64,000 nt of DNA from Proteles cristata cristata (GCA_017311185.1 JAESUZ010002554.1:1178001-1242000); one strand, 5' to 3'; shown: positions 1-12,032, counted from the first letter of the stretch. Notes: generated from the sequence alone by a model not told the origin. Translations and numbers: made by a program.

Positions 1-1279
1 AAAAAAAGGGAAGAAAGAACAGAATACCAGGTTTTGCACAAAATTAAGGTATCATTTCAGATATATATATACATGCATTTGTGTGTGACATGAAGCAAAG
101 TAAATTTCTCATCATGAACGAATATTTTGAAAGTCACTGCACTAAATAATGGCATTAGTAATGTTAAAACTTGAAGCTAAGAGTCTGGGATCTTAATACT
201 ACACCCTAATTCTGAAAATAAATAAAAAAAGCTTTAGGAAGGCTATGAATATAGCAATGATACCAGTAACAACACCAATAAAACAATACCAGTCACCATA
301 TATTGTCTCATTTAAACCTCAGAAAAATCCTGTGACATGGATATTATTTTTATTCCTATTGTACAGACAGGAAATTGAAGCAAAAAAGTTTAAACAAGGC
401 TGCCAGGCATCAAATTTAAGGTCTTTTATCAAGTCCTGGGGCATTCTAAGAGGAAACAAGTACTACTGTGCACTTCTCCAGGAATAGATTTGTGTTTTAA
501 AATACAAATATGCAACAGGGAAATAGCAGAATGCACTGGTTTCTACAATCATTGAATCATGCCAAGACTCCTGAATACGTGACTGCCTATATGGTTCAAA
601 ATGCATCACAGAAATAACTAGCTACAAAACTGATATGGAAAATTTACTGTAAGAAGATCACAGGGATCAACGCTTTAGATCCAAGGATTTTTATGGCAAC
701 ATAGTTACTAATAGATTAGATTTAAATATATGACAATAGTGAACCAGTTAACTATATTCTAGTATATACCTAATACATTTAAAATACACTTTAATAATCT
801 TAGCCAGCCATTTAGGAATGATGTTATAAACACATTGAATGATACAGAAATATATTAACAATATGACAGGTGGAAAAAAGGTTACAAAAGAGTTTGATCC
901 TGTTTCATTAGAGATTAAGACATACCCCTTACCACTCAGATCTACTTGGTTTCTAGGTTCAGAGAGGGAGAATTCAGATAGCGAGTAACAAGGGGATGCC
1001 AAATCCTCCAAATATGGTTAGTTGCTAGGTTTTCAGCAGCAAACAGGAAGAGTTTAAAGGATTCATGTGAGAGACGCCTGGGTGGCTCAGTCAGTTAAGC
1101 GTCCCACTTCGGCTCAGGTCATGATCTCACAGTTTATGGTTTTGAGCCCCACGTCGGGCTCCGTGCTGACAGCCAGCTCAGAGCCTGGAGCCTGTCTTCA
1201 GATTCTGTGACTCCCTGTCTCTATGACCCTCCTCTGCTCATGCTGTCTCTATCTCTCTCTCAAAAATAAATAAAACGTT

Positions 1280-1310
<31 letters not shown>

Positions 1311-1968
1311 AAAAACCCCAAAGGATTCATGCGAAAATGTATCTCACGCTATTTCAGGAGTTTGGAGAGTGAGAGTTCAGAGAGAATCACACATACAGAA
1401 ACGTCCACAAGGGAGGCAGCGAGGCACAGAGAAACTGAAAGCCCGGGAAGCCCAGCAGATTCCCATCTGCCCCCACACACTCGCTCCGGGGCACATGCTC
1501 TGAGTGATATGGGGGCAGATTCCTGTCTCTATTTCAGTTTGGTTTCTCTCCTTTCTTAAAACTTTTACCAAGTAAATGCAGTTGCATTTCCTTTAGTTAA
1601 ATGTATATATGGTGAAGCTCCATTTCATTTGTCTTAATATACACACTTGTAGTTATTTTGTTGTTGTTTTTTTTTAATTTACACTGAAGGAAATCTGGAA
1701 AGCTATGTGCAATAATATGAACACTGGTTATCTTAGGTGGTAAAATTAGGGGTTTTAATGTTCTTCATTATACTTAGCTATATTTTCCAAATGTTCTTAT
1801 GATAAACATATTATTTCTACAACTAGAGAGGGTAAAACAGATACAGCAAACTGATACAAACAAATGGAAAAATTTTGTTTTGAGGGATAATATTAACACT
1901 GTAATTGTGGCAGCAGCTCTAATTTGTGAACTCATAGATTAAGTAAAAAGGAAACTGTTTAGTCCTAC
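1..1968 (-). other. CCDC34: CCDC34 intron 2 (partial)
   Basis: Non-coding. Contains one felid SINE (1071-1319) with a 15-bp target duplication. No other recognisable feature. Confidence 0.85.
1071..1319 (+). mobile_element. Felid CAN-SINE, plus strand
   Basis: SINEC_Fc-type head, body, CT-rich tract and A-rich tail of repeated CAAAA units. Target duplication AAAGGATTCATGTGA at 1056-1070 and, with one change, at 1320-1334. Confidence 0.93.
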
Positions 1969-2107
1969 CTCCAGAGCTTTCTGTTGCAGACGGTCACGTT
2001 CTTCTTTTTCTTTGCCAACAAACCACACTTCCCATGGTGTCAGGTGGCTTTCTGGTAGGCACCCCCATTTCTGTTCTTCTTGGTTAGCTTCCGATGCAAC
2101 CACACTA
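1969..2107 (-). CDS. CCDC34: CCDC34 exon 2
   Basis: 139 nt. Acceptor TTCTTGTAG; the first base completes the serine codon split with exon 1. The peptide SVVASEANQEEQ, then LTPWEVWFVGKEKEERDRLQ and QKALE, aligns with human CCDC34 without gaps around the junction. Donor GGAG|GTAGGA, phase 0. Confidence 0.93.
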
Positions 2108-2840
2108 CTACAAGAAAGAGGACACTATAGCATCTGTACTCATAAGTCTTTGGCTGAACAGTCAAAATCACTGGAACTATAGGGCAAAAACAGAACTTAA
2201 TAATATATTTATATTATATTAATAATAGTATCATATTATTAATTATATGTAATGTGTTAATATTATATTACTGATATTATGTATTAACTACAATACTGTG
2301 ATTTTTATAAATACACATATATGAATTTACTTATATATAAATATGTACTTGAAAAATCATAAACAGGATATCCAATATTTGAATTAGTTATCTATCAAAC
2401 TGCCTTTGAATTCATCATCTAAAATCACATTATTTAAAAACCCATTAGGATAAGAATACCAATCCATTTGCCTTAATGAAAACTTTTTTTTTTAATTCTT
2501 AAAAAATCTCTCTAGGGGCTCCTGGGTGATGCAGTTGGTTAAATGTCTGACTTTAGCTCAGGTCATGATCTCACAGTTTGTGGGTTTAAGCCTGGCATCA
2601 GGATCGCTGCTCACAGCTCAGAGCCTGAAGCCTGCTTCAGATTCTGTGTTTCCCTCTCTCTCTGCCCCTCCCCTGTTCACGCTGTCTTTCTCTCTCTCTC
2701 TCTCTCTCAAAAATTAAAAAAACATAAAGAAAACATCTCTCATCTGGACAATTATAACACATGATCCTAATTAGATCCTGGAGCAGACTTTCCCCTTTTC
2801 CTCCCTTAAATAGTCCCAGAAAAAAAAAAAAAAAGACTAT

Positions 2841-2873
<33 letters not shown>

Positions 2874-5800
2874 TGATAAACCAAATGTGTTAACAATTAA
2901 GGATTTTGGGGGCGCCTGGGTGGCTCCATCAGTTAAGCAACCAACTTCGGCTCAGGTCATGATCCCAAGGTTCGTGGGTTCCAGCCCCATGTCAGGCTCT
3001 GTGCTGACAGCTCAGAGCCTGGGGCCTGCTTCGGGTTCTGTGTCTCCTTCTGTCACTGCCCCTCCCTCAAGCTCTGTTTCTCTTTCAAAATAAACATAAA
3101 AAAAAAAAAAGAAAAGAAAAACCAAAAAGCTGTTTTTTTTAAAAAAATTAAGGATTTTGTTTGGGTGAAGGATAAGCAGAATTTTTTTTTTTAAGATTTT
3201 AAAGTAATCTCTACACCCAAAGTAGGACTCAAACTTGCAACCCAAGATCAAGAGTCCCATGCTCTACCCAGTGAGCCAGCCAGGTACCCTAGAAATTCTC
3301 AACTTTTCTGTTAAAGTTATAAAAAAAAAATATGGTTCTTATATTCTTTAATGTTCTGGTTGACTCTCTTTTGCCAGTTCTTCAGACAGAGTGTTTATGA
3401 CTCCCCAGTTTGGCGACCTCCGTCTCCACTATGCACCTCTGTCAGTCTGTCTCTTTTAGGAACATGGAAAAATAAGTAGTCATTCAAGCTGAAGAGAAGA
3501 GAGGAGAGAGGAGAAATACTGGGCCTCAGCCAGATATACAAGCCTCATAAAACTTAGCAAAAGTGGAATCATTAGGACCCAAGGAAAGGAAGGTTGCTCA
3601 GCACCCAAGGGCAGTTCTAAAGACTAGGTGTTTATAGACTCTGTACCTCTGTCTGTTTCAAGCAACCAACTGCCTTGCCCACCCCTCTGTACAACTTCTA
3701 CCTCGGAGCTTCAGCTTACTCAATTCTTTCCTGCTATTTCTTTATTGATCCATGTCCTCACACAATTTGTACTCTGGCAGGGAAGAGACATTGTTGATGT
3801 GCTGTTTATTTCTCATATGAACCTTTCCTTCTCCGTCGTGAAGAAAGATCTCATCTGTTCCTACAGTCTCAACTATTACCAGATGCTGATGGTGCCCACA
3901 TCAGTCATTCCAGGCCAGATCTTTCTCCTCAGCTCCACACTTCGGTCCAACTGTTTGACAGACAATGCCACTTAAATGTCAATCAGTAACAAACACGTCT
4001 AACCCTCTTCTACCCCCCTACCCATTACCCTCTCCACCAGGAAAATTTTACTTCTCCTCTTAAAACCCAACCTCAGTGACAAGGACCAACAGTGGCCCAG
4101 GTAGCCGTGCCAGAACCCAGACCTGTGTCTCCTCCTCCTGGCCCCTGTCCACATTAGTGCCCCCACCACCCACACCTACATCATTACCTACTCATGCCTC
4201 TTCTACTTCTTTCAATTTTCTCAAGCCATTTTCCTCTTCTCCAACCTTACAACCACTGTGTGGACATAAGCGGCCTTTCTGCCTCCGTTTCAAACCATTT
4301 TCCACAACTCTTGCCAGATTCATCCTTCAAATGCATCCTCCTATCCGGTCCCTCCCTACCTCAAGGCTCTTCTGTGGCTCCTGCCCACAGGATGAAATCC
4401 AAACTCCACAGCATGACACCCAGGGACTGGCTCCTGCCTGTCTTCCCAGCCTCTTCTGCCAGGGGCTGCTCTGGACTGTACAGTCTTGCTGCACTGAAGC
4501 ACCGATGGATGTGCCATGCCCCGTGCTCCGTGGTTTTGTCTAAAACTGAAATGCCTCCACCTCTACATGGGGGACCATGCAAGAGCTTAGATCTGGGAGT
4601 AAAACATCTGGCAAGAATCTCTACCTGCTTCCTCCTAGCTAAGTCCATTTCTGAACCCTGAATCCTCTGTTCTCATCTATCAGATGGAGATAAGAGCAGA
4701 GACTCCCTCACAGGCATCCCTGCATGAGAAAATCTAACCTATACCACTTAACACAGACACTGGGCACTCAGGAGGCTTTTGGTACATGTCATTTCATAGG
4801 AGGAGGAGTCCGGCTAATTCCTACAATCCCTTCAAGATTCCACTCAGCGGGGGCGCCTGGGTGGCTCGGTCAGTTAAGCATCCAACTCTTGGTTTCAGCT
4901 TAGGTCATGATCTCCAGGTTCGTGGGATAAAGTGCTGTGTCTGCCCCCACACTGGCAGCGCGGAGCCCGCTTGGGATTCTCTCTCTCTCCCTCTCCTCCT
5001 CTCGCTCTGTCTCTCTCAAAATAAAAAATAAACATAATAAAACCCACAATATTTAACTCAGGCATTAATCGTTATTCCCTCACAGTAAAACTCTGCAAAA
5101 ACTCTGGGCCGAGCACCTTGGGCTTCCTGTCACTTGTCCACCTCTGCCATAGGCTATGAATTCCTTACAAACAGGAAGCATGTTTTAACTCATTTTTTAT
5201 TTCAAGAGTCTAGCTTAGGGCCTAGCATAGAGTAAGCTCCTAAGAAATGTTTGTTGAAAGAGTGAGATCAGTGTTGTTGTTGTTTTTAAATGACACTTAA
5301 AATATTAAATTTCTTGCCTTAACATTTTTAACAAATGATAGCATATACACTACAAAATGTACAGCATATACAATACAGCTCTACCCATGATCAAGAGAGG
5401 CTTACTAAGCAGCTTTGTATGACTAAACACATTTATTAAGGCATGGTTTTCCTAATGCAGAGAGTGATATAAAAACCAGGATAAAGGTGAATAAATAGAA
5501 GGCCCAAGGCATATTGTGAAAGGAAAATACTTCTCATCTTGTCTGAAGTCAACTGTGAGCTTCATCTCAGTCCTGTCCAACATGCTTGAAGCCATCCTCT
5601 ATGCACACCTAAAATACCCGGAGCTCAGTCTAGCTGAGCTAAGCACCAAGCATACCGGACACCTCAGTCTATCCCTATCGCAGATGAACAATGGGCACAC
5701 GGCATACAATCCCGCATAGCTCTGGGTTTACTCCCTGGTCCCCGGAGAGAATGCTCACTGCTGGGGCTGGGGCTATCGCTCGGGCTGCCTGTGCTCCTCA

Positions 5801-8094
5801 TCTCCCCACCTCCAAACTGTCCACAAACCAACTAAAGGTTGGAGGTAGGGAGGACGAATGAGAAAATTTTGTAAACACTTACTTTCCTGAAGGGAAAATC
5901 TAGGTTTTCTGAAGCACTTGCAGACAACAACTGCATCTACCTGTTCTCTAGGAGTGGGAATTAGGCATTCATTCAGCATACATTTATTGAACGCTAACGG
6001 GCATCTACCCTTTGCAATCCACAAGGCCTGGCAACTCGTGTATTCCTTCTAGGCCATATCCCACCTATTCCCTTTGGTTCATAGGGAGCGAGCTGTGACA
6101 CGGCACTGATAAGGAGGGAAGCCTTAGTCCTGGGGATACTACCAGCTTGTTTGGGCCTTGGTGAAAGTAAGACATAAAACACGTCTGCCTCCTCTCCTGA
6201 GCTCCACGTGATTAGGGCTCTGGCTCTTAGAAGCCAACACAAGGTCTCAGGAGCTACTCTGTGCTTTGATAGCCATCACTCCGCCACAGGTTGCTAAACT
6301 GTGTCGACACTGCTCAGTGCTGTTGATTCAACTCAGAAGGTCTTTTCCAAAGCCTTAAAATTATTTTAAAATTCTTTGGGACCAACTCAATCCTGAAGAA
6401 TGCCTATGATGACCCACATGAAAATGGACTCCTGAAACTCTATCATCAGGCACTACTATCAGGCTGATCAGAGGCCTGTTTCTTGTTGCTACGACCAGTC
6501 TGGACAAGTGGCTTGCTTGGTTACACTTAACTGATCTCCATTCCCATCAATGTACTTACTTTTACTTTCTCGTTGCTGTGACTGTATACAGGAGTCATCT
6601 CACATGATTCCATATTCCATTCATGCACTCTGGGTATGAAGGCCTTACCCTCAAGTAGGCTCCCTTGCTGATTACACCTAAAGCATAGGGTCTCTGGTCC
6701 ATATTTCTGAGATCTCCTGTACTGTGCCTTACACAGCTTGACAATCAGACGTGTAAGTGCTTTCCAAAGATGATGTATGAGCCTACTCCAGAGGGAATCT
6801 GCATTACTCAGCCTGTCTCAGAAAGTTATTCCTGCAGGGAGAGGCCCTTTGATCTTATTTCTATATATCCAATAATAGGCATGTCGCACAGGCAAGAGAG
6901 AACATAATCGGTATAGCTCAGTGCTAGGCCTGGCTCTAACAGTTAGGTATGTGCCTCTGAATCCCACTTTGTATTTGTATCCTGAGCCACAGTTTTGTTA
7001 TCTGTCAAATGTGTAAAATAAATTCATTTATTAATAAACTAATTTCATAAGAATAGAGGCCATGTCTATCTTGTTTATGGTCCCCAGTATCTAGATTAGT
7101 ATGTAGCACAAACTATGTTTTCTGAGTAATTGTAGGGAAAAAAAAAGAATTTTAGATGATTTTAACAATCTCTTTGGTTTGAACACTCTCTGACTCAATG
7201 ATTTTTATTCTGTTCAGTGAGTGCTCAGACCAGACCCAGCCTTGTCTGTGGATGCGGAGATGGACATTGCTGAGCTATGGTTCAGCTCCTCATTTATGTA
7301 CCCCTCGCCCCAAAGTAATACTGCTTCCTACACCTTCCTTCACGGGCAATCAGATCTTTTCAAAATAACCACAGGCGCTACCAAGGTGCGGGAAACAATT
7401 TTTGGGGTTATGGGTTTGAACAAGAGTTCTGCTGTCCAATCTGACTTTTGAATATTCGGGAAACTTCCTGAAATGGTAGTAAAATTTTGTGTTTTTGAGA
7501 CTACATACGTTTTTCTGGACAGGGAGACTGGAACGATCATATTCTCAGGAAAAGAGATTAAGAATCCTAGAAAATCTGCAGGCACGTGTGAGAACTGGCC
7601 CACAACTCTACGTGGAAAAAGCAGGGGCACCTCAGAATGCAGGTGCCTGCCTGAGGCGGGCGCCAGGAGGGTGTTTGGCCGCCAGCAGAAGGCACTTGCA
7701 AGGGTTTAAGGAATCTTGAGAGGGGCTGTATCGGCCTGTGGCCCGGGGGTTACCTGGCGCACCCCTGTAACTCCACTCCTCTCTGGTTCGCCACCTCAGC
7801 TTCTGAATCCTGAGCATCTTCCTCCACCTCTTCCTCATCCTCCCCGTCGCCATCGTCGTAGTCAAACGGGAAGCTCTGGTGGCCCAGGGGAGACAGCAGT
7901 GACATGGTGGAATTGCTACAGCTCGGCGGCGGCGACAGCGAGCAGATCTTCACCGTCTCCGGCCCCTGCCCAGGGGCGCCCGCCATGAGGACGGAGCAGG
8001 AGCCGGAGGAAGGCCGAGACGTGGACCTGCAGCCGGCCGAGGACCGAGCGTCGGAAGCCGACGAATCAGACCCCCACCGCCCGGCCGCCCACAT
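1969..8094 (-). CDS. CCDC34: CCDC34, exons 1-2 (gene-level entry, 3' partial)
   Basis: Coiled-coil domain-containing protein 34, linked to sperm flagellum formation and male fertility in mammals (literature knowledge). Two exons are visible. Exon 1 encodes 113 residues plus two bases; exon 2 adds 46 codons. The joined reading gives the N-terminal serine-rich and acidic region, then the start of the coiled-coil part (WEVWFVGKEKEERDRLQQ), matching human CCDC34 as I remember it. Remaining exons with the long Lys/Glu-rich coiled coil lie below position 1. The gene is on the same strand as LGR4 and starts about 3.7 kb after the end of the LGR4 3' UTR. Confidence 0.94.
2516..2734 (+). mobile_element. 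Felid CAN-SINE, plus strand
   Basis: Head 'ctcctgggtgatgcagttgg', body and (CT)n tract, A-rich tail. Probable short target duplication around AATCTCTC/CATCTCTC. Confidence 0.9.
2843..2871. repeat. (AC)n microsatellite
   Basis: About 14 uninterrupted AC units after a short A run. Confidence 0.95.
2908..3145 (+). mobile_element. Felid CAN-SINE, plus strand
   Basis: Full head to tail. Target duplication AATTAAGGATTTTG at 2894-2907 and 3146-3159. Confidence 0.92.
3182..3291 (-). mobile_element. Older short CAN-SINE, minus strand
   Basis: On the plus strand it runs from a T/A-rich tail through 'aagtaatctctacaccca' to 'gagccagccaggtaccc'. This is the shorter carnivore tRNA-Lys SINE form without the felid body. 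Confidence 0.8.
3690..4530 (+). mobile_element. L2-like LINE fossil
   Basis: Pyrimidine-rich sequence with L2-typical phrases such as 'ctcagctccacactt' and 'cacaggatgaaatccaaact' followed by 'actggctcctgcct'. Open frames here are explained by this repeat. Boundaries are approximate. Confidence 0.55.
4849..5043 (+). mobile_element. Felid CAN-SINE, plus strand
   Basis: Head 'ggggcgcctgggtggctcgg', a divergent body with the shorter 'cagcgcggagcccgcttggg' form, CT tract and A-rich tail. Confidence 0.9.
7754..8094 (-). CDS. CCDC34: CCDC34 exon 1 (coding part)
   Basis: Start chosen at ATG 8094-8092 because the protein then begins MWAAGRWG, as in human CCDC34. It continues through a serine-rich segment (SLLSPLGHQSFPFDY), an acidic run (DDGDGEDEEEVEEDAQDSE) and GVELQGCA. 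The donor is GCCAG|GTAACC at 7753. The frame stays open 81 codons further upstream, to another ATG at 8337, inside GC-rich DNA; I take that as chance openness rather than the true start. Confidence 0.92.
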
Positions 8095-8350
8095 CAGGCC
8101 CGCCAAGTTCAAACCGGCGGAGAGGCGGCGGAGACGTGCTCTCCCAGCAGGCCCCGCGCGCCGCCGGGCCGGCCTATCCCGGCGGGCGCAGACCCCGCGC
8201 TGCCATGGCGACGCGTGGAGGCCGCGAGGGCTTTGTCCCGGCCTGCGGAGCTCGGCTGGCTGCGCCCGGGCCTCTCTCCGCCCGCCGCTGATGCGTGCCG
8301 GCGCGTCCCTCGCTGGCAGTTCATTTGGTACGAGCAACGGGCTGTCACTG
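7840..8350. promoter_or_regulatory. CCDC34: CpG island / CCDC34 promoter region
   Basis: Dense CG dinucleotides and GC-rich sequence surround CCDC34 exon 1, far above the AT-rich background. No TATA box is evident, as is usual for CpG-island promoters. The transcription start is not resolvable from sequence; it should lie above 8094 on the minus strand. Such islands often fire in both directions, but no plus-strand gene was recognised here. Confidence 0.75.
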
Positions 8351-9226
8351 AGGAAGGCAGAGCAAGGGGCGGAAGCCAGAACTACCGCCGTATGCTTACA
8401 AGGTCAGGGTTTTAAGGATCAGGCAGTTCTTTCCGCACACAGCCATATTTTATGTGAAGAGAGCGAACTTTATCCGAGTTTACAAGTGTATCCATGCATG
8501 CTCTTTGGGGGCAGTCTTCCGTTGTTTGGTAGCACCTTGTTTGCCTGGCATCTTAAAGCGGCTAGTTTGTCTCTGCATGTGAATTCTGAGGTCTTTTTGA
8601 AGCCTCTAACTTACTGGGGGCTGGGCTCAGCAAGAGAGAGTAAGAGCCCTGCCTTAGCATGTTCCTCATTTTGTGGTGTAGAATCATAGTATTAAAATAT
8701 TATGTGACCTGCATTTTATGATTTTTTGGGGTGATACCTCGGAAGGAGCATTGTCCTTATCAGATATTGGGACTAGGGATGTAGGTAGCAAGGAAGAAAT
8801 GATAGACAATAAACCTGGATGCTTTATTCATGCTGACAAAACTATGCCCACTTGTAAATAAATACGACTTTGTCCAGCCTATGACGCATATTAGTAGAAC
8901 TGATAGTAGAACTATCAGACTGAAAACTGACCAAGACTAAAATAGCACACAAAATTTGTTATTGACCAAAGAGTGACAGAAAATCTTTGATAAAATTTAG
9001 ATCTACAAAATTTGACACAGGAGAATTAGGTATGGTAGAAATAATAGCAACCAATGGCAATTCACAAGGCAGTAGCTATAATAAAATATGACATGGTTAA
9101 AACTGTTTTAATGGAATGCTCATTTTTGTTAATTTCGTTAAAAATGTCAGTAAATAAAATGAAAATGGCAGAAAATTAGATCAATTTAACTGTGTAATAA
9201 AGTTAATCAAGAAATAAAACTGGCTT

Positions 9227-9443
9227 GGGGCGCCTGGGTGGCTTAGTCGGTTGAGCGTCTGACTTTCGCTCAGGTCATGATCTCGCGGTTCGTGGGTTCA
9301 AGCCCCGCGTCGGGCTCTGCGCTGACTGCCAGCTCAGAGCCTGGAGCCTGTTTCAGTCTGTCACTCCCTCTCTCTCTGACCCTCCCCTGTTCATGCTGTC
9401 TCTCTCTCTGGAAATAAATAAATAAAACATTTAAAAAAAAATA
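9227..9443 (+). mobile_element. Felid CAN-SINE, plus strand (first of a pair)
   Basis: Intact head (gggg cgcctgggtggc) and A-rich tail. Target duplication AAATAAAACTGGCTT at 9212-9226 and 9444-9458. Confidence 0.93.
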
Positions 9444-9460
9444 AAATAAAACTGGCTTAG

Positions 9461-9675
9461 CGGGGCCTCGGTGGCTTGGTCAGTTAAGCATAGGAATTCG
9501 GCTCAGTTCACGATCTCCCGGTTTGTGGGTTTGTGGGTTGGAGCCCCACATCGGGTTCTGTGCAGGCAGCTCAGAACCTGGAGCCTGTTTCAGATTCCGT
9601 GTCTCCCTCTCTCTCTCTGCCCCTCCCCCGCTCATCCTCTGTCTCTATTTCAAAAACTTAATAAAAATTTTTTAA
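9461..9675 (+). mobile_element. Felid CAN-SINE, plus strand (second of a pair)
   Basis: Head 'cggggcctcggtggcttggt'. Target duplication AAAACTGGCTTAG at 9448-9460 and 9676-9688, overlapping the duplication of the neighbouring SINE. Confidence 0.92.
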
Positions 9676-10685
9676 AAAACTGGCTTAGAGGAGTTTATAT
9701 TCTGTACTTCTTGAGTTACTTCTCAGTTATTCAATATTGGCATATCTGGTTAAAGACTTTTAGGAAAACCCCCTTAGAAAATAACAGTATCAGAAGGCCT
9801 CGGGTCACTTCAGGGTTTCATAGGAGGTAAACAAGCTATTCCCAACATAATCCGACATACCTGAAGCACAGTAGGAGAAAACACAAAAATCTTAGTATAA
9901 AGGGGACCTGAATTTGAATCAGTGGTTTTCTTCTTACTCATGAGATGCCCTTAAACAAGCTTATTTGGCTTTTCTGAGTCCTAACTTCTTTGTAAAAGGG
10001 AAATAACCTATCTTCCAGTCATTAGTATGTCATTAACTCTCCAAGTTTCTGGCATAGGACTTGACAGAGAAAACAGTAAATGATAAATTGTATCCTTTAA
10101 ACTCGCAAACATTTCTATGTTAACTTCTTGGTATAGGAATATAAAATGTCATACATTTCTCTGCCTCCTTAAAATGTTTGACTAAATAAATTATGTCCTT
10201 TCCTGGATGTCTTGAGAATCATCATAATGACCAACTACTTCATTGTGCTGTAACAACACTGGAAATAATGAACCAAAGAGATGCATGGCATTGGTACTGG
10301 GGCTTGAACATAATTGAGTCCTGTGGTCTCCTTTCTTAATGCCTTGTCATTACTGTGACTGAGAAGCCATAATCAAGTTTGGTAGAATTATATATAAATG
10401 TATAAATAAGCTCAGAAGAAGGCTTAAGTTTTTGGTAACTTCTCTACTTACTACTCATTTTTACTTTCATGGTACAGTTGAGATAAATTTATATTTTTTG
10501 TTGGCTTTGTAACCTCTAGAAGAGTAACTTTTGCTTAAAAATCCCTGACCTTGTTACAAAAATAACACCATTACCAGTTAGCCTTGTAGCAATAATTAGG
10601 CAACTTTTAAAATTTAGCCTGGACATACTGAAATCTTTACAGATGAAACATGTCTTAGATTCATTTCAAAATAATCCAAGGGGCA

Positions 10686-10889
10686 AGGGTGCCTGGATGG
10701 CTCAGTCCATTAGATATCCAACTCTTGATTTCGGCTCAGTTCACGATCTTGCGGTTCATGAGTTTGAGCCCCACTTCAGGCTCTGAGCTGACAGCATGGA
10801 ACCTGCTTGGGACTGTCTCTTCTCTTTCTCTGCCCCTCCCTTGCTTATGCTCTTGATCTCTCTCAAAATAAATAAATAGATAACAAGAA
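10686..10889 (+). mobile_element. Felid CAN-SINE, plus strand
   Basis: Target duplication ATAATCCAAGGGGCA at 10671-10685, repeated with one change at 10890-10904. Confidence 0.92.
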
Positions 10890-11109
10890 ATAACCCAAGG
10901 GGCAGAAGGATTAGAGGGAGTTAGTGAATGGGACGCAGATGAAACAAGATGTACCATGTGCTGTTGAGAATTGCCACAGCTGGGTGGTGGGTACCCAGGG
11001 TGAAGGCTGAGGCAATGGGAGGGGTAATTATACTATTCTTTTTGGTATGGAAATTCCAAACATATAGTTACATTTAAAACAAATGAATAAAACAAAAAAA
11101 TATGCCTCA

Positions 11110-11260
11110 AATTAAGAGGAACTGGGTTCCAGTTTGGTTTCTAATTGTGTGTGACTTAAGTATTCACTTAAATTTCATCAAGCCCTCTATTTTCTCATCT
11201 GTGAAATTAGGTATTGATGATTGTGAATATTTATATCTAAGCATTTGGGCAACTAACTAC
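11110..11260 (+). mobile_element. MIR-like fossil
   Basis: Order of MIR-like words: 'gtgtgtgacttaa', then 'tattttctcatctgtgaaat'. Weak. Confidence 0.45.
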
Positions 11261-11326
11261 ATTTGGTATCATGAAGGATTTTTAATCATCTGCTTTTATT
11301 ATTGAGTTTTTTAAAGTGATTACATC

Positions 11327-11537
11327 CGGGATGTCTGGGTGGCTCAGTCTGTTAGGTACCCGACTCTTGGCTTCAGCTCAGGTCATGATCTTACTAGTTC
11401 TGAGTTCAAGCCCCACATCAGCCTCCCTGATTACCACATCAACCCTCCCTGAGACTCTCTCTCTCCTCTTTCTCTACCCGTCCCCTACTTATGCTGTGCC
11501 TCCCCACCCCCCAAAATAAACAAACATTAAAAAAAAA
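11327..11537 (+). mobile_element. Felid CAN-SINE, plus strand
   Basis: Head 'gggatgtctgggtggctcag', a shortened body and an A tail abutting an antisense older SINE. Confidence 0.85.
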
Positions 11538-11539
11538 AT

Positions 11540-11640
11540 TTTTTTTAAGTGATCTCTACATCCAAGGTGGTGGGGTTGAAATTTATTACCTAGAGATGAA
11601 GAGTTGCATGCTCCATTGACTGAGCCAGGCAGGAACCCCA
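11540..11640 (-). mobile_element. Older short CAN-SINE, minus strand
   Basis: Starts with a T run and 'aagtgatctctacatccaag' and ends 'gactgagccaggcaggaacc', the reverse complement of a degraded SINE head. Confidence 0.75.
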
Positions 11641-12026
11641 ATCACTTGCTTTTAAATAAAGACCTAATTAATGGTAGTCTCTTAAATTTCACGATTTGTT
11701 TTCCATGAGTATCATTCAGACTCAAGATAGAATAGTGTTTCCCACTACATGTATTGCACAGTCTACCACATAGTTTAGGTATCTGCTATTCTATGTTTTA
11801 AATGATGTGAAGTTTTCAGTAACTTGAATTTTGGAGAAAAAAAATACTTTGAGCTAGATTTTTTTTCCAAGTTATGATTTAATATTTATCAGATGTGTAA
11901 ATAAACAAACATGAGAGAAACTTTAAAAACTTGTGAATAGTTGGCCTTAAAAAATTACATCACACTGTAAATAAATCCCTCCCGCATTTTATACACTACA
12001 TGATTTTGATATACAAAGATTCTGTT

Positions 12027-12032
12027 TTTATT
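12027..12032 (-). terminator. LGR4: Candidate LGR4 poly(A) signal AATAAA (distal)
   Basis: Canonical hexamer on the minus strand about 1.57 kb after the stop, at the end of the repeat-free block. Cleavage would fall at roughly 12000-12017. Confidence 0.55.

Larger units (their letters stand above)
2108..7753 (-). other. CCDC34: CCDC34 intron 1
   Basis: About 5.6 kb, non-coding. It holds four SINEs between 2516 and 5043, a CA repeat and an L2-like block (about 3690-4530). From 5050 to 7750 I see only faint old-repeat traces (an L2-like end near 5140-5265, MIR-like words near 6930-7020). Confidence 0.85.
8351..12009. other. Intergenic region between LGR4 3' end and CCDC34 promoter
   Basis: About 3.7 kb. 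Contains a double SINE insertion (9227-9675), SINEs at 10686-10889, 11327-11537 and 11540-11640, and a MIR-like fragment near 11110-11260. No gene was recognised. Confidence 0.75.

Noticed and set aside
4076..4661. Two overlapping 155-codon frames on the plus strand.
   Set aside because: Both lie in an L2-like fossil; the overlap of two frames and proline/serine-rich composition fit non-coding pyrimidine-rich DNA.
7904..8689. 261-codon open frame on the plus strand through the CpG island.
   Set aside because: It is antisense to CCDC34 exon 1, arginine/alanine/proline-rich as expected for GC-rich DNA without stops, and resembles no family I know. A divergent transcript is possible but not shown.
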